NCBI RefSeq assembly: GCF_007746075.1 | Contig: NZ_CP036339.1 | Location: 3,501,786-3,565,785, forward strand | Reading direction: 5' to 3' | Length of the DNA: 64,000 nucleotides | Source: Lacipirellula limnantheis | Lineage (GTDB): Bacteria > Planctomycetota > Planctomycetia > Pirellulales > Lacipirellulaceae | Shown here: positions 20,146-30,300 of the stretch, in pieces | How positions within the stretch are numbered: position 1 is the stretch's first letter | Layout: every line of letters begins with the position of its first letter | Translations under genes and position numbers: made by a program | The notes under the pieces: model-generated | Seen by the model: only the letters and a program-made list of their open reading frames with translations | What the model was told of the DNA's origin: nothing | Databases searched by the model: none

Positions 20146-21075
20146 TTACTTTGGCTCCAACTGTCGGTCGAACCAATCGCAAAGGACGCGGACTTCTTCA
20201 TCCATCGTCAACCAAGGATGGCCGCCCCCGGGTTTCACAACAAGTTCGGCGGAAACGCCAGCTTCCGTCAAGGCGGCGAGCATCCGTTGCGATTGCTGCA
20301 GCGGAACCACTGGATCGGCGTCTCCATGGATCAAGAGAAAGGGAGGCGATTGGGGCGACGCGAGGTGGGCTGGAGAGATCTGCTTGAGCGCCTCGGCGAC
20401 TTCGGCCTCCGATTGATTGCTCAGCCCCTGAGGAAATGCCAAGCGACGAATCACCTGCCCAAAACCGTCATCGGATCGCGCATCGACGGCTCGTCCTCCA
20501 AAGTCCAAAAAATCCGTCGGCGGGAAGAACGCTGCGACCGCCCGCACGTTCGTCCCGATGAGTTCGGGATGGTCGCTGTCGGCGGGTTGGTTGGGGATCG
20601 CCGTCACGGCGGCTAAGCAGGCGAGATGGCCGCCCGCCGAGGCCCCCATCAGGCCGAGCCTGCCGGGATCGATTTTGTAGGTGTCGGCGTGATTCTTGAC
20701 CCAACGGATTCCGCCGTTGAGGTTGGCGACCATCTCACGCGCACTGAACTTAGTGATGGAGCCCGGACGGATGGCGAATACCGTATAGCCCCGAGCGCAG
20801 AGAATCTCAAAGACTTGGGCCCGGGTATGATCGCGAATCTTGCCGCGATCGGAATGCCATGCGCCGCTGATGACGTCAATGACGCCCAGGCCATTGGCTT
20901 CCCCGCGAGGAGTGAACACGTCCATCACCAAACCAACGCCGTCCGCTTCGCCGTAAACGACGTTTTCATGCTGTTGATAACTCGGCTCCTCGGCCGCGGC
21001 CGCGAAAGCGCACGGACACGCGAACAACGCGACTAACGTGGCGAAGAGTCTGTCCAATCGCATCATTGTTCTCAC
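20146..21075 (-). CDS. Exported alpha/beta hydrolase (acetyl-esterase-like)
   Basis: The 309-residue protein has a signal peptide ('LFATLVALFACPCAFAAAA', cleavage near residue 27). The nucleophile elbow G-x-S-x-G is in 'LMGASAGGHLA' (about 151-161), the acid in 'HGDADPVVP' (about 248-256) and the His in 'GGGHPWL' (about 284-290). This combination fits carbohydrate or small-ester esterases of the BD-FAE/Aes type. It precedes an SDR gene by two bases, so both are likely co-expressed. The substrate cannot be inferred beyond 'ester of a small molecule or sugar'. The start at 21075 is followed by a second Met-Met pair that could also serve. Confidence 0.85.
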   Translation of the reverse strand: MRTMMRLDRLFATLVALFACPCAFAAAAEEPSYQQHENVVYGEADGVGLVMDVFTPRGEANGLGVIDVISGAWHSDRGKIRDHTRAQVFEILCARGYTVFAIRPGSITKFSAREMVANLNGGIRWVKNHADTYKIDPGRLGLMGASAGGHLACLAAVTAIPNQPADSDHPELIGTNVRAVAAFFPPTDFLDFGGRAVDARSDDGFGQVIRRLAFPQGLSNQSEAEVAEALKQISPAHLASPQSPPFLLIHGDADPVVPLQQSQRMLAALTEAGVSAELVVKPGGGHPWLTMDEEVRVLCDWFDRQLEPK

Positions 21076-21131
21076 TGCCCCGTTGGAGGCGTTAGCGAAT
21101 CGGTCTCACACGAGGATCAGTATGTCATGTG

Positions 21132-21422
21132 TTAGGAATTCCACGTGCCCGGCACCGTGGCTTGGCACGCGTGATGAAACTCGGGGCCGACCAGAGGACG
21201 GTTGCCCCAGCCGCCGGCGACGAACTCTGTGACGGATGAGTTCTCGATGCGATCGCCGCTGCGACTGCATGCCCCAAGTTGGAGCGAGTCTTCGGCAGAC
21301 TTGGGCCAAATTCCAACGCGCGGCGGTCTCCGCTGAGAATCGACGAAGGTTGCCAGCCTCGCGTCACCGTAGACGGTAGTATCGCTCGGCGAGGAGGGCA
21401 ATTCGAAGGGAAGATCCGTCAT
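21132..21422 (-). CDS. Small protein of unknown function, translationally coupled
   Basis: This 96-codon frame starts with an ATG whose last bases overlap the stop of the preceding propeller gene (ATGA, 21419-21422). That spacing is common for coupled genes. The sequence has no signal peptide, membrane segment or recognised domain, and is rich in Pro, Ser and Arg in its first half. The overlap may be chance, since no conserved motif supports coding. Treat it as possible. Confidence 0.3.
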   Translation of the reverse strand: MTDLPFELPSSPSDTTVYGDARLATFVDSQRRPPRVGIWPKSAEDSLQLGACSRSGDRIENSSVTEFVAGGWGNRPLVGPEFHHACQATVPGTWNS

Positions 21423-22828
21423 TTTTCAGTTTTGCTCGTCGGCGACTCGATGCAGTAGACGCGCTTTGACGTGCGAATAATCAGCCGGCCGTCTGCGATG
21501 GCCGGCGTCGCCATGCACATGTCATCTTCGGCGAGAGGGTTCGTGCCCAATTCTTCGAACACGTCTCCGGCCTTAATGACCGAAGTCACGCCATCTTCGT
21601 TGAGGCAGAACACTTTTCCGTTGTAGGCCCATGGCGACGATGTGAACGAACGACCGTTGAGAAGTCGTCTCTTGGCGTATAACGCTTTGCCGTCCTTGGC
21701 GTCAAAGCACGCAATCAGTCCCTGATCGTAGAGAACGTAAATCCTGCCGTCGTAAAGCAGCGTCGTCGGATTGTACGGCGCAGACTTCGGTTGGCTCCAG
21801 GCAATGAAGTCATTCGACGTAGCTCCTTCAGCAAGCGAGATATCGCCAGTCGCACCCGGTTTGATCGCAAAGATGGGACGTCGCGGATCCAGCACATAGC
21901 CGGAACTGATGTATAGCAGCCCGTCGTTCTCGTACGGCGTAGCAATCGTAATGCTCGACATGCCGCCAAGCGACCAAAGCAAGTTGCCTTCAAGGTCGTA
22001 CGACCGCACTTTTCCGGTTCCGGCCGTCACAATCTCCGTGCGCAGCTCGTTGACCCAAATATACGGCGTGGCCCAATTGCTATCCTCATCCCGCGGCGTT
22101 CGCCAAACTTGTTCTCCCGTCTTAGCGTTCAGTGCGGCAAGGTAAGAGTCGTCTTCATTGTCGTTGACGAGATAGAGTCGGCCGTTATGCAGTACCGGCG
22201 ATGCGGCTGTCCCCCAGCCGGCGCGAGTCGTTCGCGGTTCAATGGGAACTTGCCACAGTTCGTTCCCTTCCAGGTCAAAGCAGTAGACGCCGAGGTTGCC
22301 AAAGAGACAGTAGACCCGCTCTCCGTCCGTCACTGGCGTCTCCGAAGCGAAACTACTCTTCAGGTGAATTGAGCTTGCAGGCTTCCCTTCGTGAACGACT
22401 CGTTTCCAGAGGACATCGCCGGTGTCCATGGCCAGACACAGCACCGTCCACTGATGGACATCGTCCGGCGGGGTTTTGCGCTCGCCGCCGAAGTAAAGTC
22501 CTTTTTTCGGCTCTTCCGTCGGTCCAGTGTTGACGACCGTCGTCAGAAAAAGTCGATTCCCCCAGACAATCGGCGATGACCAACCACGTCCTGGAACATC
22601 AGTTTTCCAAACGACGTTTTCTGTAGCCGACCAACGGTCAGGCAAGTTCGCCTCATTCGCCACTCCGCGCGCGTTGGGGCCGCGAAACTGTGGCCAGTGA
22701 GCGGCGAAGCCGGGATCGGCGAGTTCAGTGGGGGGCGTTTCTTGGGCGCTGACCGGACAGCTTAGCGCCATGCTGCAGATGATTGCCAGTGTACGCATCG
22801 AGCAAGACATGCTTTCCGTCCTCATCAT
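21419..22828 (-). CDS. Exported PQQ-like beta-propeller protein (BamB-type repeats)
   Basis: About 469 residues from ATG 22828; an internal ATG at 22810 with a GGAAAG just before it is an equally good start. A signal peptide ends near 'PVSAQ'. The first blade begins 'HWPQFRGPNARGVANE', the hallmark of planctomycete PQQ-like proteins. Repeats such as 'GNELWQVPI', 'GEQVWRTP' and 'GNLLWSLGG' build a seven- or eight-bladed propeller. These proteins lack a demonstrated cofactor site here. They are common next to catabolic or redox genes and are of unknown biochemical role. A second paralogue is at 56686-57954. Confidence 0.82.
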   Translation of the reverse strand: MMRTESMSCSMRTLAIICSMALSCPVSAQETPPTELADPGFAAHWPQFRGPNARGVANEANLPDRWSATENVVWKTDVPGRGWSSPIVWGNRLFLTTVVNTGPTEEPKKGLYFGGERKTPPDDVHQWTVLCLAMDTGDVLWKRVVHEGKPASSIHLKSSFASETPVTDGERVYCLFGNLGVYCFDLEGNELWQVPIEPRTTRAGWGTAASPVLHNGRLYLVNDNEDDSYLAALNAKTGEQVWRTPRDEDSNWATPYIWVNELRTEIVTAGTGKVRSYDLEGNLLWSLGGMSSITIATPYENDGLLYISSGYVLDPRRPIFAIKPGATGDISLAEGATSNDFIAWSQPKSAPYNPTTLLYDGRIYVLYDQGLIACFDAKDGKALYAKRRLLNGRSFTSSPWAYNGKVFCLNEDGVTSVIKAGDVFEELGTNPLAEDDMCMATPAIADGRLIIRTSKRVYCIESPTSKTEK

Positions 22829-23720
22829 GGCGTCAGTGCGTCGCGTTGGCACCCGACTTGGCGACTCTCGGGGACTCCGGAACCAGGGTTCGCGTGGGTC
22901 GCTTGGCGTTCACTGGCGGTCGCGGGATGCGATCATCTGACAACGGCAGTTGCGGGGGCCATGACTTCCTTTCAGACAAGCAACTTGCCCATCGGAACCT
23001 GGAAGGCCTGCCGCAGCAGGTTCTAACGGCTTCGCCGCCACTGAAGCCGTCATAGGGTAGCCCCAGTATAGCGATTATTTCATCGCGGCACGAACTGAGG
23101 ATGGCTAGCAACGAGTTCGATCTCAAAAGAGTTGAGGCGGTCGCCGCCCCGGTGATTTTCGTGTGCAGTCCGCTGCTCCGCGTGGTATTGTTCGTAGCAG
23201 CCGCTTGTTGGGAAACGAGTCTTCCTCGTAGCCCGTCGGAGCCCACTCGGCGCGCTCGTGGCACGGTTTATGGTCTGGAAGCGACGCAACTTGTCTCTTG
23301 GATGGTCCTGATCGGTGCGGCCGCAAGCGTGGTGGCGTCGCTGAATCCCGGTTGATGGGGCCGCTAATCTACGAACGAAACGCTGTCTGCGGGTTGCTTG
23401 ACTGCGTTGGCGTCCGGAAAATCCCCGAGCGCGAGCCACCCGCGGTGTTGCTGCTGATGCCGGAAGAAATCGAACGTTGGGCAAAGCTTCAAGCAGCCTT
23501 ACACTGGCAATCAGGCACGTTGCGACGGTAGAACGCCAATGCAGCGCCGCGAAGGCGGGTCTCGATTGGATCGCCTGACTAATGGAGGCATAGAGCTTTC
23601 GCAGGGCTTTACCTCAGCCGATTGCACTTATTGCAACGCAAACGGTTGCCTCGGCGTCGCTAATGTGCTTGAGTATGGGCGTCATTGGGGGCGGTAGACA
23701 CCAGCTTAGGAGCGGCCGAA
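22829..23720. other. Gene-poor region of about 0.9 kb
   Basis: No frame has recognisable family features. One plus-strand frame (23101-23355) has a hydrophobic patch but no convincing start or context. An inverted repeat, ACGGCTTC (23026-23033) with GAAGCCGT (23043-23050), may form a hairpin in the region upstream of the propeller gene. The region may include decayed sequence. Confidence 0.4.
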
Positions 23721-24917
23721 ATGCGTCACCTCCGTATCGGCGTAGCGATTCGCCTTGGCATGCTGGTTTGCGGGTACACTCTTTCTCTAGGTTCCGTCCT
23801 TGCTGCGGATAAGTCACCGCCCGAAGGGGAGGAGGTCTTCCGCACGGTCCTCCGCCGCCAAGGAGAGGGACGGGTTCACACCTATCGCATCCCGGGACTG
23901 GTTGCGACCCCCACCGGTGCGTTGATCGCCGTGTTTGACGTCCGCCACGAAGACTCCGCCGACCTGCCCGGCGACATCGACATCGGCGTGATGCGCAGCT
24001 CAGACGATGGCCAGACGTGGAGCCCGATGCAGCTCGTCCTCGATTTCGATCGACAGGAGAAGGGCGCGAGCGGAAACGGCGTAGGCGATCCCGCCGTGCT
24101 GGTGGATCAGAGAACCGGCCAAATCTTTGTCGCTGGCTTGTGGTCAAAGGGGAACCGTGCCTGGAACGGTTCGGGGCCGGGTTTGAGCCCCGATGAGACG
24201 GGGCAGCTCGTGATTACTCGAAGCAGCGATGACGGTATCACTTGGTCGACGCCGACGAACATTACCGAGAAGATACGTGGCCGCGACCCCAGCTGGCGAC
24301 TCTGCTTTACCTGTCCGGGCAACGGAATTCAGCTTCGCGACGGCGCGCTGGCGTTCGCGGCCCAATTTCGCGACGCGGAAGGTACGCCCCATTCGTGTTT
24401 CATCATGAGCTCGGACGGCGGGGATTCGTGGGCAATTTCCCCGCCAGCGATAGCGGCCGAGCCGCCGACCAGTGAAGCTCAAATCGCCGAACTCGCTGAC
24501 GGCTCGTTGCTGCTGAGCATGCGTGACGAATCGCACGGCGGCCAACGGGCCTGGGCCAAGTTTACCTTGAGAGACGAACTCGCCAATGGCACGTGGAGCA
24601 AACCGTGGTTCACGACGCCAGATCCAACCTGCATGGCGAGCCTCGTCAGGCACCCCCGAGGCCCGCTGCTATTCTCGAACCCCAACTCCGCAACGCAGCG
24701 GGTCGCGCTCACCATACGTACCTCCGCCGACGACGGAAAAACGTGGACGGCCGGCCGATTGCTCGATCCACGACCGTGCGGCTATTCGTGCCTAACGGTG
24801 CTGAAAGACGGGAATATCGGGGTCCTATACGAGTGCGGCGACGAGAGCGACATCGAGACGTTAACCTTCGCCAAGTTTCCGTTGGCCTGGCTCGAAGGGG
24901 CCGAAAGAAGGCGTTGA
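23721..24917 (+). CDS. Exported exo-alpha-sialidase (GH33-like)
   Basis: The start at 23721 has AGGAG at good distance and gives 398 residues with a signal peptide (to about residue 29). The N-terminal arginine motif 'YRIPGLV' is at about 51-57. Three Asp-box repeats 'SSDDGQTWS', 'SSDDGITWS' and 'SSDGGDSWA', and a fourth variant 'SADDGKTWT', mark the six-bladed sialidase fold. The acid/base Asp probably lies in 'HEDSADLPGDID', the Glu in 'TSEAQIAEL', and the Tyr nucleophile in 'CGYSCLTVL'. It would release terminal sialic acids from glycoconjugates outside the cytoplasm. It stands alone, with no visible sialic acid catabolism genes nearby. Confidence 0.88.
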   Translation: MRHLRIGVAIRLGMLVCGYTLSLGSVLAADKSPPEGEEVFRTVLRRQGEGRVHTYRIPGLVATPTGALIAVFDVRHEDSADLPGDIDIGVMRSSDDGQTWSPMQLVLDFDRQEKGASGNGVGDPAVLVDQRTGQIFVAGLWSKGNRAWNGSGPGLSPDETGQLVITRSSDDGITWSTPTNITEKIRGRDPSWRLCFTCPGNGIQLRDGALAFAAQFRDAEGTPHSCFIMSSDGGDSWAISPPAIAAEPPTSEAQIAELADGSLLLSMRDESHGGQRAWAKFTLRDELANGTWSKPWFTTPDPTCMASLVRHPRGPLLFSNPNSATQRVALTIRTSADDGKTWTAGRLLDPRPCGYSCLTVLKDGNIGVLYECGDESDIETLTFAKFPLAWLEGAERRR

Positions 24918-25097
24918 CTTTTACGTCAGCTGCGGGCAGTTGTCATTGTAGGAAACTGCCTAATGCGGGGCCGTATCCGTGCGCAGATTCCGATCAACAA
25001 ACCGTAGTTGGCAAACGGTTGCCTCCACAAGACGTTTCACCGCCATCGAGCCGTTGCCTCGATCTAAAACCTACTGGGCGAGGATTGAAATGGCGCT

Positions 25098-27011
25098 TTA
25101 GTGAGAGGCCTTGTCCATCGGGAAGGAGCGCCGCTTGAGGCCAGGACCCTCGATGTCTAATTCCAGAATGGCTTCGGCTGCCGCTTCGAAGAATTCGATG
25201 CGGATCTGATGGTTGCCAGCCGTCAGTTGCTTGGCTCCTTTCAATTCGAGCAGGCTATGATCGCCGTCGTTGTCGACGACGAGTTCGTCGTCGACGAACA
25301 GTTTGCTGCCGTCATCCGAATTCAAATAGAACGTATATTCGCCATCCGCTTCGACGGGAAAACTCCCTTCCAACGTCATGCCCCAATTGTCGGCCCTGAG
25401 TTGTCGCGACTCAACGTTCAGATCGGTGGCGACGCCTTCGAATACGGGCGTTAAATCGCGGAAGTTCGGGATGCGCGTCCATGTTCCTTGGTAAATGCGG
25501 TAACGGAGCCCCGTACCCTCCGCAACGGGCCGGTAGGACCGCTGCGACGTTGCCGTGCCGAGCCCCTGCGGATTAAACAATCTCGCCTTGATCGTGGTCG
25601 CCGCGTCGACCGGCAACGGCTTGTCGTAAACCGCGGACGAAGTCGTCGGCGTGCTGCCGTCAGTCGTGTAGCGGAGCGTAAAACCTTGCGGCGGTTTGGC
25701 TGCCGCCACCAGGAGCGGTTGTTCGAATTCCGGCGCGACTGTGCGGATAAGATCAACGCTGCTGGGGCGTAGCGCCACGTCCTTTGTACCGCTGAGTGAC
25801 AGACCTTCTTTGTCGGTCAGATCGAATCCCATCTGCCAGTGGAGTTGCAGCAGGACGGGCTTGTCCGTCGGCACGGGGCGCGTCGCCTTGACCGCCACAA
25901 CAACCTCCTTCTCGCTTTTGGCGGGAACGATCACGTCAATTTCGCTGGGGTTCATCTGAACCTCGTGGTCGTGCATGAACCTAGCCTTTACCTGGAGCGG
26001 CTGTTCCGCCGGATTGCGCAGGGTCAGATACAGGGCGCCCGCGGAGACGTTCTGCTCGTCATCGGTGAGGAGCAGATAGGGTAAATCGGCGCCGGTCATG
26101 AGCGCCTCGGACGCCTCGTAATCGGCCCGCGTCGTGGCGTTGTGGGGGAGGATGCCGTCGAGTCGGAGATTTGCGATCACGGGGCCGTCGTCAGTGACGG
26201 TCACCAGCGTTACATGGTCGAATTCGCCGTAGCGCGGACCGCGGAGTTGACTGCCGCCGCCCGTCGTCGCCAGGACATAATAGTTGGAGTTATTGCGCAC
26301 CTCTTGCAAGTAGCGGTGGAAGTGTCCGGCAATGACCGTGTATTTGCGACCGACGAGCAGTTCTTCGACTTGGGCAAAGCCGGCGGGATTATCGTAAAGC
26401 CAAAGGGGATGGTGCATGAAGACGAACGTCCAGCGGGCGTCGGGGTGCTTCTCGAGCGCCTGGCGCATCGCTTCGACCTGATAGTCGGGAACGATGTCGC
26501 CCTTCTCGCCAGTCGTGTCGAGCGCAAGGAAGAGGACGTTCTTGTAAACGAACGAATAAAAGGGGACGCCCGATCGTTCCTTCCAGACCTCGCGCTGGAC
26601 GCCATTGTTGATGTCGTGATTGCCGGGAACGAAGAAAAAGGGAGACTTGAGATCCTTGAGCTCGGCGTCGAACTCGGCCCACTCCTTTTGCAGCTGCGCT
26701 CGGTCGGCAGTATTTCCGGGAATGAAATCGCCGACGCTCATCACGAATTCTGGGAGGATCAGATTCAGCTTGCCCACAGCGTCGGCCAACACGCCTGGTC
26801 GAACGCCGCCAGCGCGGTCGCTCACGATTGCGAACTTGAAGTTCTGCGGGTCGTTGTCGAAATTGAGATGGGTCCAAGGCTTGGTCGTGGTTTGAACGTC
26901 GCTCTCGAAGTGTTCGACCGGCTCTTCCGCGACAAGGCTCGAACAATATCCGAGGGAAATTAGCAGCAGAATTGCCGTCATGCGGCAGGTTTGCACGTTG
27001 GTCGGATTCAA
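25098..27011 (-). CDS. Exported metallophosphoesterase with PA14 domain
   Basis: The 637-residue protein has a signal peptide (to about residue 28). The calcineurin-like domain (about 55-290) shows 'IVSDRAGG' (the usual D-x-H has Arg for His), 'GDFIPG', 'GNHDIN', 'FMHHPLW' and 'GHFHRY'. A beta-sandwich follows (about 330-410). Then comes a chitobiase/hexosaminidase C-terminal-like domain with 'FTLRYTTDGSTPT' (about 450-510). A C-terminal PA14 domain is at about 520-620 ('EADGEYTFYLNSDDGSKLFVDDELV'). PA14 binds glycans in many enzymes. The phosphoester substrate is unknown. The missing metal-ligand His in the first motif may alter metal binding. Confidence 0.85.
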   Translation of the reverse strand: MNPTNVQTCRMTAILLLISLGYCSSLVAEEPVEHFESDVQTTTKPWTHLNFDNDPQNFKFAIVSDRAGGVRPGVLADAVGKLNLILPEFVMSVGDFIPGNTADRAQLQKEWAEFDAELKDLKSPFFFVPGNHDINNGVQREVWKERSGVPFYSFVYKNVLFLALDTTGEKGDIVPDYQVEAMRQALEKHPDARWTFVFMHHPLWLYDNPAGFAQVEELLVGRKYTVIAGHFHRYLQEVRNNSNYYVLATTGGGSQLRGPRYGEFDHVTLVTVTDDGPVIANLRLDGILPHNATTRADYEASEALMTGADLPYLLLTDDEQNVSAGALYLTLRNPAEQPLQVKARFMHDHEVQMNPSEIDVIVPAKSEKEVVVAVKATRPVPTDKPVLLQLHWQMGFDLTDKEGLSLSGTKDVALRPSSVDLIRTVAPEFEQPLLVAAAKPPQGFTLRYTTDGSTPTTSSAVYDKPLPVDAATTIKARLFNPQGLGTATSQRSYRPVAEGTGLRYRIYQGTWTRIPNFRDLTPVFEGVATDLNVESRQLRADNWGMTLEGSFPVEADGEYTFYLNSDDGSKLFVDDELVVDNDGDHSLLELKGAKQLTAGNHQIRIEFFEAAAEAILELDIEGPGLKRRSFPMDKASH

Positions 27012-27368
27012 CTCGGTAACTCCTCAAAGAAGGCGAGGCGCCCAACGTCGTGAACTTGTCGCTGTCTGGCGCTAGCTCTAGTTTAGCGACTGCAGCGAAT
27101 TTCTGAACAGGTCGCGATGCGAGTGAGGTTGCCGCGGCGTGCGGTTAGACTGCTCCGGTGAAGGACGGACTCGAGCAGACCGGCCCCCCCATTCGTCCCA
27201 TGCACCATGCTCTTTAAATGTGTAGCCATCGACCGGCAGTTCGCCGCCCGCGTTCTGCTTAGGATGGTACCGGCAATCAATTCGAGCTGATATGATCTTG
27301 GGTAGCGGGCGACGATTCCCGTCTGGCGGCGATCTCTTCTGCTTTGCGACCCTGACGGCGAGATACCG
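27012..27368. other. Divergent intergenic region
   Basis: It lies between divergently transcribed genes and presumably holds both promoters. I see no clear operator or riboswitch. Confidence 0.4.
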
Positions 27369-30300
27369 ATGTCCCTTGCGCGCGTTAGTTCCTACTTTGG
27401 GCCGCATGAGCAACGCTTTCCTCTTCTGTTGCTTTCTCTGACCTTCGCGCTGGCCTGCGGATGCCCGTTCGTTCAGATCACGGCTGCAGCTGACCAGGCG
27501 GTCCCGCCAGTGCGCTCGCCCGTTGGCGTAAAGTTTCCCGTACCCCAGATGACGAGCCTTCCCGCGGGCCCGCCGCCGTTCGACTACGTCGAGGTCGGCG
27601 CCAAGATCCCCAACTATGTCGCCAGCGAGACGTGGGGCACGCAGGGCGCACCGCTCACGACGATGCAGAAGCCGCTCGCCTCGGAGCAGTCGCTCACTCG
27701 CATGGTCGTGCCCGTAGGGTTTCACGTTGAGTTGTTCGCTGCCGAGCCCGATCTGGGCGGCAAGCCCCTCTGCATGACGTGGGACGAACGCGGACGCCTG
27801 TGGCTCGGCGAGTCTATCGACTATCCCAACGAGCTGCAGCCGCCCGGCCAGGGCCGCGACCGCATCCGTATCTGCGAGGACACGGACGGCGACGGCCGCG
27901 CCGACAAGTTCATCGTCTTTGCGGAAGGTCTGAGCATTCCGACCAGCATCTCACTGACGCGCGGCGGAGCCATCGTTCACACGGGCACGGAGACGCTGTT
28001 TCTGCGGGACGTCGACGGTGACGATCGCGCGGACGAACGCCGCACGCTGCTGGCTGGCTGGACGATCGGCGATACCCATGGCGGCGCTAGCAATATGCAA
28101 TACGGACTTGATAACTGGATCTGGGGAATGCAGGGGTACAACAAGTCGACCATCCGCCTTGGCGACAAGGAAGTGACGTTTGCCCAAGGTTTTCATCGTT
28201 TTCGCCCCGACGGGTCGGACTTTGAATTCGTCCGCTCCACGAACAACAACACCTGGGGCCTCGGCGTCAGCGAAGAGGGGATTGTCTTCGGCTCGACCGC
28301 CAACGGCAATCCTAGCGAGTACCTGCCGATTCCCAATCGCTACTACGAACGGGTCCGCGGCTGGACCCCGCAGTTAACCCTCGCCGGAATTGCCGACAGC
28401 AATCGCATCCAGCCGATTACGAAGAAGGTGCGGCAAGTTGACCACCACGGCGGCCACACCGCCGCCGCCGGTCACGCCCTGTATACCGCCCGCGCCTATC
28501 CGCCAGAGTATTGGAATCGCACGGCTTTCGTGTGCGAGCCGACGGGCCATCTCGTGGGGACGTTCGTACTTCGCGCCGACGGCGCCGGGTTCCGCTCTGC
28601 AAGCCCGTTCAATCTGCTCGCTAGCGATGACGAGTGGACCGCTCCCACGATGGCGGAAGTCGGGCCCGACGGCTGCGTCTGGGTCATCGACTGGTACAAC
28701 TACATCGTACAGCACAATCCGACGCCCGCCGGATTCGTCACCGGCAAGGGCGCCGCTTACGAATCCGACCTGCGGGACAAACTTCATGGCCGAGTCTACC
28801 GCATCGTGTACGACGCAGCGCCGCCTGCCCAGCGGCTCAACCTCTCTCAGGCGTCGCCGCAGGAACTGGTCGCGACACTTGCGAATGACAACCTCTTCTG
28901 GCGGCGTCACGCGCAACGGCTGCTTGTCGAAAGAGGCAAGCAGGACGTTGTACGACAGTTGCTAGAATTGGTTGATGATCAGTCGGTTGACGCACTCGAC
29001 CTGAACGTCGGCGCCATCCATGCGCTCTGGACGCTCCATGGGCTCGGCGCGATTCACGCCAAGAATCCGGTAGTTCTCGCAGCCGTCACGGCGGCGCTTC
29101 GCCATCCCGCGGCCGGCGTGCGCCGTAATGCGGTACAGGTCTTGCCAACGGCTGAAGATTCCACAGAGGCCATTCTTGCCGCCGGCTTGCTACAGGATGC
29201 CGCCCCTCAAGTGCGTCTGCAGTCGCTCCTGACGTTGTCCAATCAACAGTCCAGCGACGAAGCTGGCCTCGCGATTTTCGAGTTCGTCGCCAATGCGGAG
29301 AACGCCGCCGACCGCTGGTTGCTAGACGCCGCGACATGCGCCGCCGCGGCGCACGCGGCTCCCTATCTTACGTCCGCTGCCGGTCGAACATCCTCGGACG
29401 AGCAGCAGCAGGTCGCCAGAACCGTCGCCAATCACCTTGCACGTACCAGCGTGGCGGCAAACGTCACTCGCGTCCTGGCGTCTCTCGCGGACGCCGATCC
29501 GCAGTTTGCGGGCGCGGCGATTATGGGGCTCCAAGAAGGATGGCCGCCGACTTCTGCACTTTGGCTCGACGATCATGCGCCCGAAGCGATCGAAAGACTT
29601 CGTGAACGAATGACGCTGGAAAGTCAGGTCCGCCTCGCCCAGCTCCTGGCAAGCGGCGGGGCCGCCGCCGCGCTGCCGCGCCTCGACGCGCTGATCGACG
29701 CTTTATGCAAGCAAGCGGAGAATGGCGAGGTCGCCGTCGCTGCCCGCGCAGAGGCCGCCCGCCTGGCCGTGGCGGCGCAGCCCGATGACGTCGCGGTCGC
29801 CCAACGGCTCCTCGCACTCCTCACGCCGCAGACGCCGCCGGAACTCGGCGTGGCTCTGTTCCAGGCGTTGCAAGACTCTCGGACGCCGACGCTTGGCCCC
29901 GCCGTCATCGAACGGGCCGTCATGCTCGCTCCATCGCTGCGCCAGTCTATGCTTGATCTGCTGCTCAGCCGCTCCGAGCTCACGACGGACCTGCTCGACG
30001 CAATTGACCAAGGCGCGATCCAAGCCAGCGAACTGTCACTCATCCACAAGCAGCGGCTGATCGCCCATCCCAGCGAGCAACTTCGCGAACGGGCCCGCGC
30101 GTTGTTGGCAAGAAGTCGAGATAACATTTCCAGCGATCGCGCGCAGGTGCTTGCCGAGCTGGCTTCCGTGGCGCAGGTCGTCGGCGACGCCGCCAATGGC
30201 AAAGCCATCTTCGCCAAGAGCTGCGCCGTTTGCCATAAGCTCCGCGGCGAAGGCGCGGCGATCGGCCCCGACCTGAGCGGCATGGCTGTCCACGGGAAGG

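Noticed and set aside
23101..23355. 84-codon plus-strand frame with a hydrophobic stretch
   Set aside because: It has no ribosome binding site, no conserved motif and no genetic context.
26142..26963. 273-codon plus-strand frame inside the phosphoesterase gene
   Set aside because: The opposite strand carries all the metallophosphoesterase motifs. This frame is a shadow.
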